In this document: in pieces, positions 43,550 through 54,406 of the stretch
How positions within the stretch are numbered: position 1 is the first letter of the stretch
Layout: every line of letters starts with the position of its first letter
Origin: Aliiroseovarius sediminilitoris
GTDB taxonomy: Bacteria > Pseudomonadota > Alphaproteobacteria > Rhodobacterales > Rhodobacteraceae
Length of the DNA: 64,000 nt
Assembly (NCBI RefSeq): GCF_900109955.1
Contig: NZ_FOJB01000001.1
Span: 682,001 to 746,000 of the forward strand
Reading direction: 5' to 3'
Notes under the pieces: model-generated
Told to the model about the DNA's origin: nothing
What the model saw: the letters and a program-made list of their open reading frames with translations, nothing else
Databases searched by the model: none
Position numbers and translations under genes: made by a program

Positions 43550-44455
43550 ATGGCACATGTAACAAACGTTGAAACCGCCGAAGTCATCAAGGGCCGTTCG
43601 CTTTGGCAAGACGCGCGGGCGCGGTTCTTTCGCAACAAGGCAGCGGTCGTATCGCTAATCATCCTTGTCCTTGTCTCGCTGTTTGCGCTGTTTGGCGGGA
43701 TGTTGACCCCTTGGTCAAATGAAGAGATTGACTGGAACCTGATGGGCGATGTGCGCACCCTTGGTGGCCCGTCGTTCGAGACGAAACACTATTTCGGACT
43801 GGACCCGCTGGGCCGTGACCTGTTTGCGCGCGTGGTGCAGGGCACGCAGATTTCGTTGATGATCGGTATCGTCGGCGCGCTGATCTCGGTCGTTGTCGGC
43901 ACGCTTTACGGCGCGACGGCGGGCTTTATTGGCGGGCGTCTGGACAATATCATGATGCGGATCGTCGATATCCTGATGGCGATCCCCTATATGTTTGTGC
44001 TGATCCTGCTGTTGGTGGTGTTTGGACGGTCGATCTTCATGCTGTTCGTTGGCATCGGGTTGATCTCGTGGCTGGACATGGCGCGGATTGCGCGGGGGCA
44101 AACGCTTTCCATCAAGAACAAGGAATTTGTCGAGGCTGCGATCGCCACGGGTGTGTCCACCCCCAAGATCATCATCCGCCATATCGTGCCGAACCTGCTG
44201 GGCGTGGTCATCGTCTATGCGACGCTTCTGGTGCCGTCGATGATCATGTTCGAAAGCTTCATCTCGTTCCTTGGGCTGGGCGTGCAGGAACCCCTGACCA
44301 GCTGGGGGGCGCTTATCAACGAAGGGGCAGGTCAGATGCGCTATGGCACCCTTTGGATGCTGGGCTTCCCGCTGTTCTTCTTCCTGATCTCACTGTTTGC
44401 TTTCTTTTTCTTTGGTGACGGCCTGCGCGATGCGCTGGACCCGAAAGACCGGTAG
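43550..44455 (+). CDS. oppC: Oligopeptide ABC transporter permease
   Basis: A 301-residue permease of the OppC/DppC type. It has the N-terminal cytosolic segment ([20 protein letters not shown]) before helix 1, the periplasmic [20 protein letters not shown] motif and the EAA loop [21 protein letters not shown] chose the ATG at 43550, preceded by GGGGACGG; an ATG at 43511 lies inside oppB. It forms the channel with OppB. Confidence 0.95.
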   Translation: MAHVTNVETAEVIKGRSLWQDARARFFRNKAAVVSLIILVLVSLFALFGGMLTPWSNEEIDWNLMGDVRTLGGPSFETKHYFGLDPLGRDLFARVVQGTQISLMIGIVGALISVVVGTLYGATAGFIGGRLDNIMMRIVDILMAIPYMFVLILLLVVFGRSIFMLFVGIGLISWLDMARIARGQTLSIKNKEFVEAAIATGVSTPKIIIRHIVPNLLGVVIVYATLLVPSMIMFESFISFLGLGVQEPLTSWGALINEGAGQMRYGTLWMLGFPLFFFLISLFAFFFFGDGLRDALDPKDR

Positions 44456-44466
44456 GGGCTAGCGAT

Positions 44467-45437
<971 letters not shown>

Positions 45438-45441
<4 letters not shown>

Positions 45442-46424
45442 ACGCCCAATCGCCTCTGCTGTCTGTCCGCGACCTGAAAGTCTGGTTCGACATCAAAGCC
45501 AAAGGCGCGATGCCTTGGACAGCGCCGGACAAGCTGAAAGCCGTGGATGGTGTCGATTTCGATCTGATGCCGGGGGAAACCCTTGGGATCGTTGGTGAAA
45601 GTGGCTGTGGCAAGTCCACATTGGCGCGCGCCATCATGCGGATGGTTCCGGCCGAGGCCGGCACGGTTCTTTGGCTGGGTGACGACCTGCTATCCCTCAA
45701 CAAGCAAGGTATGCGTGCGCACCGCAAAGAGATGCAGATGATCTTTCAGGATCCACTGGCATCGCTGAACCCGCGCATGACCATCGGCCAGATCGTGGCT
45801 GAACCGCTCAAGACCCACTATCCGAGTGTTTCGAAATCCGAGGTGAAGGCTCGCGTGCGCGAGGTGTTGGATCGCGTGGGTATCCTGCCCAACATGATCA
45901 ACCGTTACCCGCACGAGTTCTCGGGTGGGCAATGTCAGCGGATCGGGATCGCCCGCGCGCTGATCCTGAAGCCGCAGTTGATCATCTGCGATGAACCCGT
46001 TTCGGCGCTGGATGTGTCCATTCAGGCGCAAGTGATCAATCTGCTGATGGAAATTCAGGAAGATATGGGGTTAAGCCTGATTTTCATCGCGCATGATCTG
46101 TCTGTCGTGAAGCACATATCAACCCGCGTGATGGTGCTTTATCTTGGCAATGTCGTTGAAATCAGCGAGGCCGAGCAGTTGTATCGAGCGCCCGGCCATC
46201 CCTATACGCAGGCGCTGATTTCGGCGGTTCCGATACCGGACCCGAAGGCTTACGCTGATAAAGAGGTGCTTATTCTGGATGCGGATCTGCCGTCGCCACT
46301 GAACCCGCCTTCAGGCTGTGTGTTTCGCACCCGCTGTCCGCTGGCGAAACCTGTCTGTGCGGAGATCAAGCCGCCGCTGACGGACCGGGGCAATGGGCAG
46401 CAGGTCGCCTGCCACGTCATCTGA
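45438..46424 (+). CDS. oppF: Oligopeptide ABC transporter ATP-binding protein
   Basis: The second ATPase of the peptide transporter, 328 residues. Walker [13 protein letters not shown], signature [17 protein letters not shown], Walker [13 protein letters not shown], and the C-terminal [14 protein letters not shown] segment. The insertion [20 protein letters not shown] near the N-terminus is typical of OppF. Ends the oppABCDF operon; no clear terminator follows. Confidence 0.95.
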
Positions 46425-46741
46425 CAAGATCCGAGCACACCATCCGGATACCCCGACAAACGCCGGGATTTGATGATCCGCTTGTGTCGGGAGGTTGATC
46501 TCATACAGCTTGGCGATGACCGTCTCAGGCCGACGATACCGTCAGTGTAACCGGTAGCTGGCCTGTTCCGGCGACAACTGGTCGGTTTGACCGGTCCTGA
46601 AAAGGTTCGGACATGTAAGTGACCCTGCTTGAAAGTCTTGAGCCACATCAAAGACAGGCCGTCTTCGCAGGTGCAGAAACGCGGCAGGAGGAGTTGTCGG
46701 CCCGACCTGTCGGGAGAGTTATGCGTGAAGGACCAAACAGC
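46425..46741. other. Intergenic region between oppF and the acyl-CoA synthetase/GNAT gene
   Basis: A 317-base gap. A seven-base inverted repeat (46452-46458 with 46485-46491) with a 26-base loop lies near the oppF end but has no T tail. The ORF of the downstream gene is open from 46619, but residues encoded before 46742 show no similarity to the family. A promoter for the downstream gene must lie here; no specific motif is convincing. Confidence 0.4.
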
Positions 46742-49423
46742 ATGGACAAAAGCCCACTCAGCCCTCTTTTCGACCCACGGTCTGTGGCCGTGTTCGGGGC
46801 CAGCCCGTCCGGCAGTTCCGTCGGTGGGTTGGCCTATGCCAACCTGATCTCTGGTGGTTTTGACGGAGCGATTTATCCGATCAATCCCAAGTACAAAAAA
46901 ATTGGTGAAACTGAATGTTACCGCAACATAGCGGCCATATCGAAAGAGGTTGATCTGGCCGTCATAGCGACCCCCGCACGCACGGTTCCTGGCATCATGC
47001 GCGATTGTGCGGCGACAGGTGTGAAAGCGGCGATTATCCTGTCGGCGGGGTTCAGTGATGGCGATCAGAAGGGCCGAGCCTATGAATCGCAAGTCATGCA
47101 CGAAGCTCGCAAAGGCGGCATCCGGGTCCTTGGGCCGAACTGCGTTGGTCTGGTGCGGCCGTGGCTTGGGTTGAATGCAACGTTTCTAAAGTCGCAAGCC
47201 CCCAAGGGTCGCCTTGCGATGGTGTCGCAATCCGGGGCCTTGATCTCGGCCATTGCGGATTGGGCCGGACCGCACCATTCGGGATTTTCGGCGATGGTGT
47301 CTTTGGGCAGTTCGCTGGATGTCGATATCGGCGACACTCTGGATTATCTGGTGAACGATCCGAAAACCGATGCGATCCTGCTGTATATAGAAGGCGTGAA
47401 AGATGCGCCGAATTTCATGTCGGCGATGCGCCGGGCGGCACGCTTGAAACCCGTGATCGTTTTGAAATCGGGCCGCCATGCCGTCAGCGCGAGGGCAGCA
47501 CACACCCATACCGGCGCATTGATCGGCTCGGACGAGGTGTTCGACGCAGCGCTGGAGCGCGTCGGTGCGGTGCGGGTCAACACGTTGGGGCAATTGTTCG
47601 CCGCCGCCGAGCTTTTGGCGAATACCAAGAAAACTTCCGGAGACCGGTTGTGCATCATAACCAATGGCGGCGGTGCAGGTGTGCTGGCCGCAGACCGTGC
47701 AGGAGATTTGGGCATAAGCCTTCCGCCTTTGTCAGAACCGACGCGTAAGGCTCTGGACAAGATACTGCCCGCGTTCTGGAGCCATGCGAACCCCGTCGAC
47801 ATTCTGGGCGATGCGACCCCTGATGCCTATGGCGCGGCGGTCAAGGCCGCGATTGCCGACGCCGAAGTTGACGGCGTTCTGGTGCTGTTGACGCCGCAAG
47901 CCATGACCGACGCCACGGTTGCCGCGCAAGCCGTGAAAGATGCCTTGCCGAAGCGCAACAGTAAGCCCGTTCTTGCTTGTTGGATGGGGGAAGATGTGGT
48001 TGCGGAAGGACGCATATTGCTGTCCGAAGCCGGAGTTTCCGTGTTTGAGACGCCCGAACGGGCTGTTGAAGGCTTCTCATACCTCGCCCAACATCACCGC
48101 AACCGAAAGCTGTCACTGGAAGTTCCCCGTGCGCGGGCTTTTGAACAGGGACTTGATCTGGATGGCGCGCGGATGATCATTGCCAACGCGCTGGCCGCTG
48201 GGCGAAGCATTTTGTCGGATACCGAAAGCAAGGCGCTGCTCAGCGCATTCAACATCCCGGTGAACCTGACCTTTGAAGCCAAGACCGCCAACGAGGCGCT
48301 GATCGCGGCAGAAACGGTTCGCTTTCCCGTCGCGATGAAAATCTCGTCGCCCGATGTTTCGCACAAGACCGATGTGGGCGGCGTGAAGATAAACGTGGCC
48401 CATGCCGCGTCCGTAACGCGCGCGTTTCACGAAATCATTGGCAGCGTAAAGAGCGCGATGCCTGATGCGAAAATCTCGGGCGTCACGGTCGAGGCGATGT
48501 CGCATCTGCGCCAAGCCCGCGAGCTAGTGATCGGGGCCAGTCGTGATCCGGTGTTTGGTCCAACAATCTTGTTCGGGGCTGGCGGCACGATGGTTGAGGT
48601 GATGAAAGACAGCGCGGTTGCCCTGCCGCCGCTGAATTCGGTCTTGTCGGAACGCCTTATAAATCGCACACGCGTATCAAAGGCGCTGGAAAGTTTCCGT
48701 GACTATGACCCGGTCGACAGGGCGGCGCTGGTGGATGTGCTCAAGCGGATTTCGATCATCGTCAGCGAATTGCCCGAGATCATTGAACTGGACATCAACC
48801 CGCTGTTTGCCGGGCCGGATGGCGTCTTGGCAGTGGATGCGCGCATTACCGTGGCGCGCCCGCCGTCCAATGATGGTCGCTATGATCACATGGCGATCCA
48901 TCCCTATCCGCGCCACCTTGCACGGCAGACTTTCCTGCGTGATGGCACCCCCCTGACCATCCGTCCGATCCGGCCAGAGGATGCCGAGCATGAAAAGCAA
49001 TTCATGCGCGATCTGTCGAATGAAGCAAAGATGATGCGGTTCATGGGATCGGTGAATGAACTCAGCCCCGAGTTGTTGGCGCAGTTCACCCAGATCGACT
49101 ATCGCCGCGAAATGGCGCTTGTTGCGATGGCCGAGATTGATGGTCAGTCGGTTCAGGTCGGTGTGGCGCGTTATGTGATCAACCCGGATTGGAAAAGCTG
49201 TGAATTTGCCGTCGTTGTGTCGGACCGCATCCAAAGTCAGGGGCTGGGCACGAAGCTGATGAAAGGTTTGTTCAAGGCCGCGCAGGATCATGGGCTTCAT
49301 GTCATCGAAGGCACGGTTCTGCGCAAGAACACCCCGATGCTGCGTTTGATGAAAGATCTGGGGTTCACGCAACGCCCGGACCCGGATGACCATGATGTGG
49401 TGATCGTCGAACGCGAGCTTTAG
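46742..49423 (+). CDS. Acyl-CoA synthetase (ADP-forming type)/GNAT acetyltransferase fusion
   Basis: An 893-residue Pat-like protein. Domains in order: CoA-binding (about 10-140, VAVFGASPSGSSVGGLAY), succinyl-CoA-ligase-like (150-460), ATP-grasp (480-700, FPVAMKISSPDVSHKTDVGG) and a C-terminal GNAT (about 735-893, SDRIQSQGLGTKLMKG). Homologues such as PatZ acetylate lysines of acetyl-CoA synthetase. Here the segment AHTHTGALIGSDEVFDAA keeps a His at residue 256, the position phosphorylated in active ADP-forming synthetases, so this protein may also make acyl-CoA. I chose the ATG at 46742 after GAAGGA; an ATG at 46721 is possible. A deacetylase-family gene follows after 25 bases. Confidence 0.9.
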   Translation: MDKSPLSPLFDPRSVAVFGASPSGSSVGGLAYANLISGGFDGAIYPINPKYKKIGETECYRNIAAISKEVDLAVIATPARTVPGIMRDCAATGVKAAIILSAGFSDGDQKGRAYESQVMHEARKGGIRVLGPNCVGLVRPWLGLNATFLKSQAPKGRLAMVSQSGALISAIADWAGPHHSGFSAMVSLGSSLDVDIGDTLDYLVNDPKTDAILLYIEGVKDAPNFMSAMRRAARLKPVIVLKSGRHAVSARAAHTHTGALIGSDEVFDAALERVGAVRVNTLGQLFAAAELLANTKKTSGDRLCIITNGGGAGVLAADRAGDLGISLPPLSEPTRKALDKILPAFWSHANPVDILGDATPDAYGAAVKAAIADAEVDGVLVLLTPQAMTDATVAAQAVKDALPKRNSKPVLACWMGEDVVAEGRILLSEAGVSVFETPERAVEGFSYLAQHHRNRKLSLEVPRARAFEQGLDLDGARMIIANALAAGRSILSDTESKALLSAFNIPVNLTFEAKTANEALIAAETVRFPVAMKISSPDVSHKTDVGGVKINVAHAASVTRAFHEIIGSVKSAMPDAKISGVTVEAMSHLRQARELVIGASRDPVFGPTILFGAGGTMVEVMKDSAVALPPLNSVLSERLINRTRVSKALESFRDYDPVDRAALVDVLKRISIIVSELPEIIELDINPLFAGPDGVLAVDARITVARPPSNDGRYDHMAIHPYPRHLARQTFLRDGTPLTIRPIRPEDAEHEKQFMRDLSNEAKMMRFMGSVNELSPELLAQFTQIDYRREMALVAMAEIDGQSVQVGVARYVINPDWKSCEFAVVVSDRIQSQGLGTKLMKGLFKAAQDHGLHVIEGTVLRKNTPMLRLMKDLGFTQRPDPDDHDVVIVEREL

Positions 49424-49448
49424 ATCGAGGTTCAGGAGAGGAGACCGA

Positions 49449-50372
49449 ATGCTGTCAATCATATCGCACCCAGAGTGCCGAGAACACGATGCTGGCCCCC
49501 TGCATCCAGAAAGCAAGGCGCGGCTGGATGCGATCAACAACCAGTTGATCATGTCCGGTATGGATTACGTTGTGCGACATCGCGATGCGCCACTGGTCGA
49601 GCGGGCGCAGTTGGAGCGGGTGCATGACTGCGAGTATCTGGACCGTGTCTATGCGCTGGCGCCGGGGCAGGGGATGCAAAGCGTTGAAGTCGATGGCGAC
49701 ACGGTAATGAGCCCGGGGACGTTGCGTGCCGCGGAACGCGCCGCCGGTGCGGGCGTGCTGGGGGTTGATCTGGTGATGTCGAGCGAGGCCAACCCGGTGT
49801 TTTGCATGATCCGTCCGCCCGGCCACCACGCTGAACGCGACAAGGCGATGGGGTTTTGTCTGTTCAACAATATCGCGGTGGCTGCCGCTCACGCGATTGA
49901 GGCGCACGGGCTAAAACGCGTTGCGATCGTTGATTTCGATGTGCATCACGGAAATGGAACCGAAGAGATATTCAAAACGGAAGAACGTGTCCTGTTCTGT
50001 TCCAGCTTTCAGCACCCGTTCTATCCCTTCACGGGGCACGAAAAGGAAACCGACAACCTCGTCGACATTCCCCTGTCAGCGGGTGCCGGTAGCGCGGAAT
50101 TTCGCGAGGCTGTCAGCGCCCATTGGCTGCCGCACCTCAGGGATTTCAAACCCGAGTTTGTATTTATCTCGGCTGGTTTCGACGCCCATATCGCGGATGA
50201 CATGTCCAGCGTGCAGTTGACCGATGCCGACTATGAATGGGTCACGCGTGAATTGAAGGCCGTCGCTGACGAGTTTGCCGAAGGACGGATCGTTTCAATG
50301 CTGGAAGGCGGATACGAACCGGACGTTCTGGGCCGGTCCGTGGTGAAGCATCTGAACGTGTTGTTGGGCTGA
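49449..50372 (+). CDS. Histone-deacetylase-family protein
   Basis: A 307-residue zinc deacetylase of the class II/acetylpolyamine amidohydrolase type. Catalytic elements are RPPGHHAERDKAMGFCLFNN (tandem His), VAIVDFDVHHGNGTEEIF (zinc Asp and His), ISAGFDAH and EGGYEPD. Bacterial homologues include AcuC, which deacetylates acetyl-CoA synthetase. Its position directly behind a GNAT fusion suggests that it reverses that protein's lysine acetylation; deacetylation of polyamines is the alternative. GGTTCAGGAGAGGAG precedes the ATG. Its stop abuts the convergent oxidoreductase stop. Confidence 0.92.
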   Translation: MLSIISHPECREHDAGPLHPESKARLDAINNQLIMSGMDYVVRHRDAPLVERAQLERVHDCEYLDRVYALAPGQGMQSVEVDGDTVMSPGTLRAAERAAGAGVLGVDLVMSSEANPVFCMIRPPGHHAERDKAMGFCLFNNIAVAAAHAIEAHGLKRVAIVDFDVHHGNGTEEIFKTEERVLFCSSFQHPFYPFTGHEKETDNLVDIPLSAGAGSAEFREAVSAHWLPHLRDFKPEFVFISAGFDAHIADDMSSVQLTDADYEWVTRELKAVADEFAEGRIVSMLEGGYEPDVLGRSVVKHLNVLLG

Positions 50373-51446
50373 TCAGGCGAACCGCGCCGGGCTGAGTGAT
50401 GCAACCGTATCCTGTCCCAGTTCGGATGGGGAACCTGCAACAATATCGGCCAACAACTGCGACGCGGCGGGGCTGGTCTGAAACCCGTATCCGCCTTGCC
50501 CGGCGAACCACAGAAAGTTCGCGTCTCGCGGTGAAGGACCGATGACCAGATTGCGGTCGGGTGCGAAACTGCGCAAACCCGCCCAATTCGATATCATCCG
50601 TGTGACGGGTTCCGTCACCAGTTCTTCGTAGCGGGCCAGACCCTCGGCCAAGACCATATCGTCTGCCCACGCGTCGTGCGGGTCGACGGGGTCGGCATCA
50701 GCAGGGGATACGATCAGGGCGCCAGCATCGGGTTTGGCATACCAACTTTCGCCCGCGCCCATGAACATCGGCCAACGCGACACGTCGCAGTCCTCCGGTG
50801 CCGGAATGCGGGCCATCGACCGGCGAAAGGGCTGGATGCCAAGCGGCGCAATCCCAGCCACCGCGGCAATCTGATCAGCCCAGGCCCCCGCTGCGTTGAC
50901 CAGCGTTCTGGCGGCGAAAGTGCCTTTCGGGGTCGTGACCTCCCATCCGGTTGCCAAGCGGGTGATGTGCTGGACGCGCGCCCCGGTGATGACCTCACCG
51001 TTCGCGCGAATCTCGCGGGCGAAGTTCTGGATCAAGAGGTCGGTGTCGATGTCCCATGCGTCCGCGTGATACCCCGCGCCAACCATGGTCCTGGCTTTCA
51101 GGATCGGCACCAACGCACAGGCCTCCTCGACCGAGATACGCTCTATCATCATAGAGGTCAGATCATGCGCCAGAGCGGCTTCTTGCCCTTGTTTCGCAAC
51201 GATCATCAGACCACGTGGGCTAAGCACCCCGCCGTTTTCGGTTTCATGATACCGACGCGATGCGCGGTTCAGTTCAATCACGCTGGGCGCGCCATAGCTT
51301 TCTTCGAACATCGCCGCAGACCGGCCCGAGGCGTGATAGGCAAGGGCAGCCTCTGCCTCTAACAGCGTAACGCGGCCAATATGGGACAGTCGCGCGCCAG
51401 CCGACACGCCAGCGATGCCGCCGCCAATGACGATGAAATCCTGCAT
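50373..51446 (-). CDS. FAD-dependent oxidoreductase (DAO family)
   Basis: A 357-residue flavoprotein of the D-amino-acid oxidase/glycine oxidase fold. The dinucleotide motif IVIGGGIAGVSAGARL is at the N-terminus; RTLVNAAGAWADQIAAVAG and the C-terminal WFAGQGGYGFQTSPAASQLL complete the FAD site. A typical substrate would be a D-amino acid, glycine or a methylated amine; nothing narrows it. It follows the BMP-family gene on the same strand, but a terminator lies between them, so it is probably transcribed separately. Confidence 0.9.
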   Translation of the reverse strand: MQDFIVIGGGIAGVSAGARLSHIGRVTLLEAEAALAYHASGRSAAMFEESYGAPSVIELNRASRRYHETENGGVLSPRGLMIVAKQGQEAALAHDLTSMMIERISVEEACALVPILKARTMVGAGYHADAWDIDTDLLIQNFAREIRANGEVITGARVQHITRLATGWEVTTPKGTFAARTLVNAAGAWADQIAAVAGIAPLGIQPFRRSMARIPAPEDCDVSRWPMFMGAGESWYAKPDAGALIVSPADADPVDPHDAWADDMVLAEGLARYEELVTEPVTRMISNWAGLRSFAPDRNLVIGPSPRDANFLWFAGQGGYGFQTSPAASQLLADIVAGSPSELGQDTVASLSPARFA

Positions 51447-51540
51447 CTATTGCTCCCGTGAAACATCGTTTGCCGCGACACTGGCATGATGCGAGCCAAA
51501 GCGAAAGCCTTTGCCGGGTGTGCGGCCGGGGCAACCCAAA

Positions 51541-51570
51541 TAGAAAAGACCCCGCCCGCAGGCGAGGTCT
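51541..51570 (-). terminator. Terminator of the xdh-BMP operon
   Basis: A ten-base-pair stem (51547-51556 with 51561-51570, one mismatch) with loop CGCA is followed on the minus strand by TTTTCTATTT. It ends the eight-gene leftward operon after the BMP binding protein. Confidence 0.82.
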
Positions 51571-51592
51571 GATGGTTTGAAATCTCCTCGGA

Positions 51593-52672
51593 TCAACTGG
51601 AGGGGATTTCGCCTTCGATACCTTCGACATAGAAGTTCATGCCAGCAAGGGTGCCGTCATCTGCTGTCTCGCCTTCGGCCAGCCAAGGCGAGCCGTCTTG
51701 CTTGTTCAGCGGGCCGGTGAAGGCGTGGTATTCGCCTGATGCCAGCGCGTCGCGCAGGGCTTCGGCTTCCGCTTTCACGTCGGCAGGAACAGCGTCCGTG
51801 ATCTCGCCAATGCCGACCATGCCTGCGCCGATCCCGGCCCAGGTCGAAGCGCTTTCCCAGGTGCCGTCCATGACTGCCTTGGTCCGCTCGATGTAATACG
51901 GGCCCCAGTTGTCGATGATCGACGAGACGCGCGGCATCGGCGCATAGTCTGCCATGTCAGATGCCTGACCGAAGGTGATGATGTTCCCGGCTTCTTGCGC
52001 TGCGGCTTGCGGCGCGGTCGAATCCGTATGTTGCAGGATGACGTCAGCACCCTGTTCGATCAGAGCTTTGGCGGCGTCTGCTTCTTTGGCCGGATCAAAC
52101 CATGTGTAGGCCCAGATGATCTTGAACTGGACGTCAGGGTTTACCTTTTTGGCGTGAATATAGGCCGAGTTGATACCCCGGATCACTTCCGGGATCGGGA
52201 ACGAGGCAATGTAGCCGACGATGTTCGACTTGGTCATCTTGCCCGCGATGTGACCCTGAACTGCGCGACCTTCATAAAAGCGGGCCGAGTAGACCGACAC
52301 GTTTGGCGCGGTTTTATAGCCGGTTGCGTGTTCGAATTTGACGTCCGGGAACTTCTCCGCCACCGCAATGGTTGCGTCCATGTAGCCAAACGAAGTGGTG
52401 AAGATCAGGTCCGCGCCAGACAGCGCCATTTGCGTGATCGCGCGTTCGGCGTCCGCGCCTTCCGGGACGCTTTCCTGATAGATCGTTTCGACCTGGTCGC
52501 CGAACTCTTCTTCCACGGCCAAGCGGCCCTGATTGTGTTCATAGGTCCAGCCGCCGTCGCCGACGGGGCCGACGAAGATAAAGCCGACCTTGGTCTTGTC
52601 CTGAGCCTGGGCCACCCCGGCCAAACTTGCGGCCAAGGCCACCCCGGCCAATAGTGATTTTACTGCACGCAT
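51593..52672 (-). CDS. BMP-family (PnrA-like) nucleoside-binding protein of an ABC transporter
   Basis: A 359-residue periplasmic binding protein. The signal peptide MRAVKSLLAGVALAASLAGV is cleaved after AQA; there is no lipobox Cys, so it is soluble, unlike TmpC/PnrA lipoproteins. The Bmp fold shows VGFIFVGPVGDGGWTYEHNQ and DVILQHTDSTAPQAAAQEAG. Homologues bind purine nucleosides or related bases. I chose the ATG at 52672, preceded by GGGAGAATGAT; an ATG at 52726 is upstream. It ends the operon whose other genes encode the ATPase, two permeases and xanthine dehydrogenase, consistent with purine uptake. Confidence 0.92.
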   Translation of the reverse strand: MRAVKSLLAGVALAASLAGVAQAQDKTKVGFIFVGPVGDGGWTYEHNQGRLAVEEEFGDQVETIYQESVPEGADAERAITQMALSGADLIFTTSFGYMDATIAVAEKFPDVKFEHATGYKTAPNVSVYSARFYEGRAVQGHIAGKMTKSNIVGYIASFPIPEVIRGINSAYIHAKKVNPDVQFKIIWAYTWFDPAKEADAAKALIEQGADVILQHTDSTAPQAAAQEAGNIITFGQASDMADYAPMPRVSSIIDNWGPYYIERTKAVMDGTWESASTWAGIGAGMVGIGEITDAVPADVKAEAEALRDALASGEYHAFTGPLNKQDGSPWLAEGETADDGTLAGMNFYVEGIEGEIPSS

Positions 52673-52673
52673 A

Positions 52674-53462
52674 TCATTCTCCCTTGATGGATTGAGCAGA
52701 TTTCGGTTTTTCGTTTTCGCGGTCATCGGTGCTCTCGGCAGCCTCGCGAATGCGTCGTTGAATGTTGGTTTCGCTTTCCAAAAGTGCGGCGGTCACGATG
52801 GCCGATGGGACGGCAATAACCCCAAGGCCGATGAAAAGCACGATGGTGGTGAAAATCTTGCCGCCGGGCGTGATCGGGAACATATCACCATAGCCCACAG
52901 TCGTGAAACTGGCGACCGCCCACCACAGGCTGTCAGGGATCGAGGCAAAGACCTCGGGCTGGGCGTCGTGTTCGAATATATAGATGCCGACCGCCGAGAC
53001 ATAGAGCATCAGGCCGGCGATCACGCCGAAGACCAAAAGTTCACCCCGGACCTGCCGGAAGGCGACCACAAGACGTTCCATCGCGTGTGACCCACGAAAC
53101 AGCTTCAGCAACCGCACCAGCCGCAACAGGCGGAACGTACGGACCACCAGCCATTGCGGGGTCAGAAGCGCGATCGCAGGCGCGATGCTAAGAAGGTCGA
53201 TGATGCCCCAGAAGCTGAACGCATAGCGCAGCGGACGCGGGGCAGTGGTCAGACGCACCAGATATTCGATCGAAAAGATGACCAACAGGAAAATTTCGAA
53301 ACTGAGCAGGAAGTTTCGCAAATATCCCGGCAGTTGTGGCATGGTTTCAAGCGCGATGGCGATCGCTGAGGCGACGATCAGGACGTCCATGACACGGCCA
53401 ACATTCACGCCGCCCAAGGGCTTGTGCCCATCAAGGATCTCGTGAATATCGGGATTGATCAT
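52674..53462 (-). CDS. Voltage-gated potassium-channel-like ion transporter
   Basis: A 262-residue membrane protein with six helices and a pore loop. The S4-like segment LVVRTFRLLRLVRLLKLFRG carries regularly spaced Arg/Lys, and the selectivity filter is TTVGYGDMFP before the last helix. Its place is odd: nine bases behind a permease gene and one base before the BMP binding-protein gene, within a purine transport operon. It might offset charge movement or be a chance insertion. The C-terminal tail is highly charged (SETNIQRRIREAAESTDDRE). Confidence 0.92.
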   Translation of the reverse strand: MINPDIHEILDGHKPLGGVNVGRVMDVLIVASAIAIALETMPQLPGYLRNFLLSFEIFLLVIFSIEYLVRLTTAPRPLRYAFSFWGIIDLLSIAPAIALLTPQWLVVRTFRLLRLVRLLKLFRGSHAMERLVVAFRQVRGELLVFGVIAGLMLYVSAVGIYIFEHDAQPEVFASIPDSLWWAVASFTTVGYGDMFPITPGGKIFTTIVLFIGLGVIAVPSAIVTAALLESETNIQRRIREAAESTDDRENEKPKSAQSIKGE

Positions 53463-53471
53463 CTGGGAAAC

Positions 53472-54395
53472 CTAGTGCGTTGCGTGGAAGATGCGCCCAA
53501 GTGATCCGGGCGCGCCATGTTGGCCACGCAAAGAGATAACCACAAGCACGAGAATTGTCACGACATAGGGGCTCATCGCCAGGATCTCGACAGGGATCGC
53601 GGCACCGGCGGCTTGTAGATTAAGTTGAAGCACCGTGATGCCACCGAATAGATATGCCCCAAGCAGCACGCGCCATGGCCGCCAGCTGGCGAACACAACG
53701 ATGGCAAGGGCAATCCAGCCCGCGCCCGCTGTCATGCCTTCGACCCATTGCGGAACCCTGACAAGGCTGACATATGCTCCGCCCAGTCCGGCACACGCGC
53801 CACCGAAGGCGATGGCCATCAGCCGCACACGAATGACCTTGTAGCCAAGCGCGTGGGCTGCGTCGTGGTTTTCGCCGACACCGCGCAGGATCAAGCCCGC
53901 GCGGGTTCGCGTCAGCACATACCACGTGGCGGCCACGATGATCAGGCTGACATAGACCATGGGATCATGTCGAAACAGGATCGGTCCAAGCACTGGAAGA
54001 TCGCCCAGCAACGGGATGTCCCACTTGGCCATGCTGGGCGCTTTCATTCCTTCGTAGGGCTTGCCGATCAGCGATGACAGGCCAAGTCCGAACAAGGTTA
54101 GCCCCAGCCCCGTGGCGACTTGATTGGACATCAGGTAAAGCACCAGGACGCCGAATAACATCGACAGTGCGGCTCCGGCAGCAGCGGCAGCGACAAAGCC
54201 CACGGTGGGGCTACCTGTGTTGACGCCAATGGCGAAGCCGACCACGGCACCGGTGATCATCATACCTTCGACCCCAAGGTTCAGGACGCCAGACTTTTCG
54301 ACCACCGCTTCGCCAATGGCCGCCAAAAGGATCGGTGTGGCCGCGACCATCAGGGACGCCAGCAGTAGGAGTGGATTGATTTGACCAAGATCCAT
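53472..54395 (-). CDS. BMP-type ABC transporter permease (second)
   Basis: A 307-residue permease of the BPD_transp_2 family with eight to nine helices. Diagnostic segments are EKSGVLNLGVEGMMITGAVV near the N-terminus and NHDAAHALGYKVIRVRLMAI, followed by AFGGACAGLGGAYVSL. It pairs with the permease encoded just upstream (11-base gap) as in the nucleoside transporters NupPQ/YufPQ. The substrate is inferred to be a purine nucleoside or base. Confidence 0.93.
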   Translation of the reverse strand: MDLGQINPLLLLASLMVAATPILLAAIGEAVVEKSGVLNLGVEGMMITGAVVGFAIGVNTGSPTVGFVAAAAAGAALSMLFGVLVLYLMSNQVATGLGLTLFGLGLSSLIGKPYEGMKAPSMAKWDIPLLGDLPVLGPILFRHDPMVYVSLIIVAATWYVLTRTRAGLILRGVGENHDAAHALGYKVIRVRLMAIAFGGACAGLGGAYVSLVRVPQWVEGMTAGAGWIALAIVVFASWRPWRVLLGAYLFGGITVLQLNLQAAGAAIPVEILAMSPYVVTILVLVVISLRGQHGAPGSLGRIFHATH

Positions 54396-54406
54396 CGGTT
54401 TTCTCC

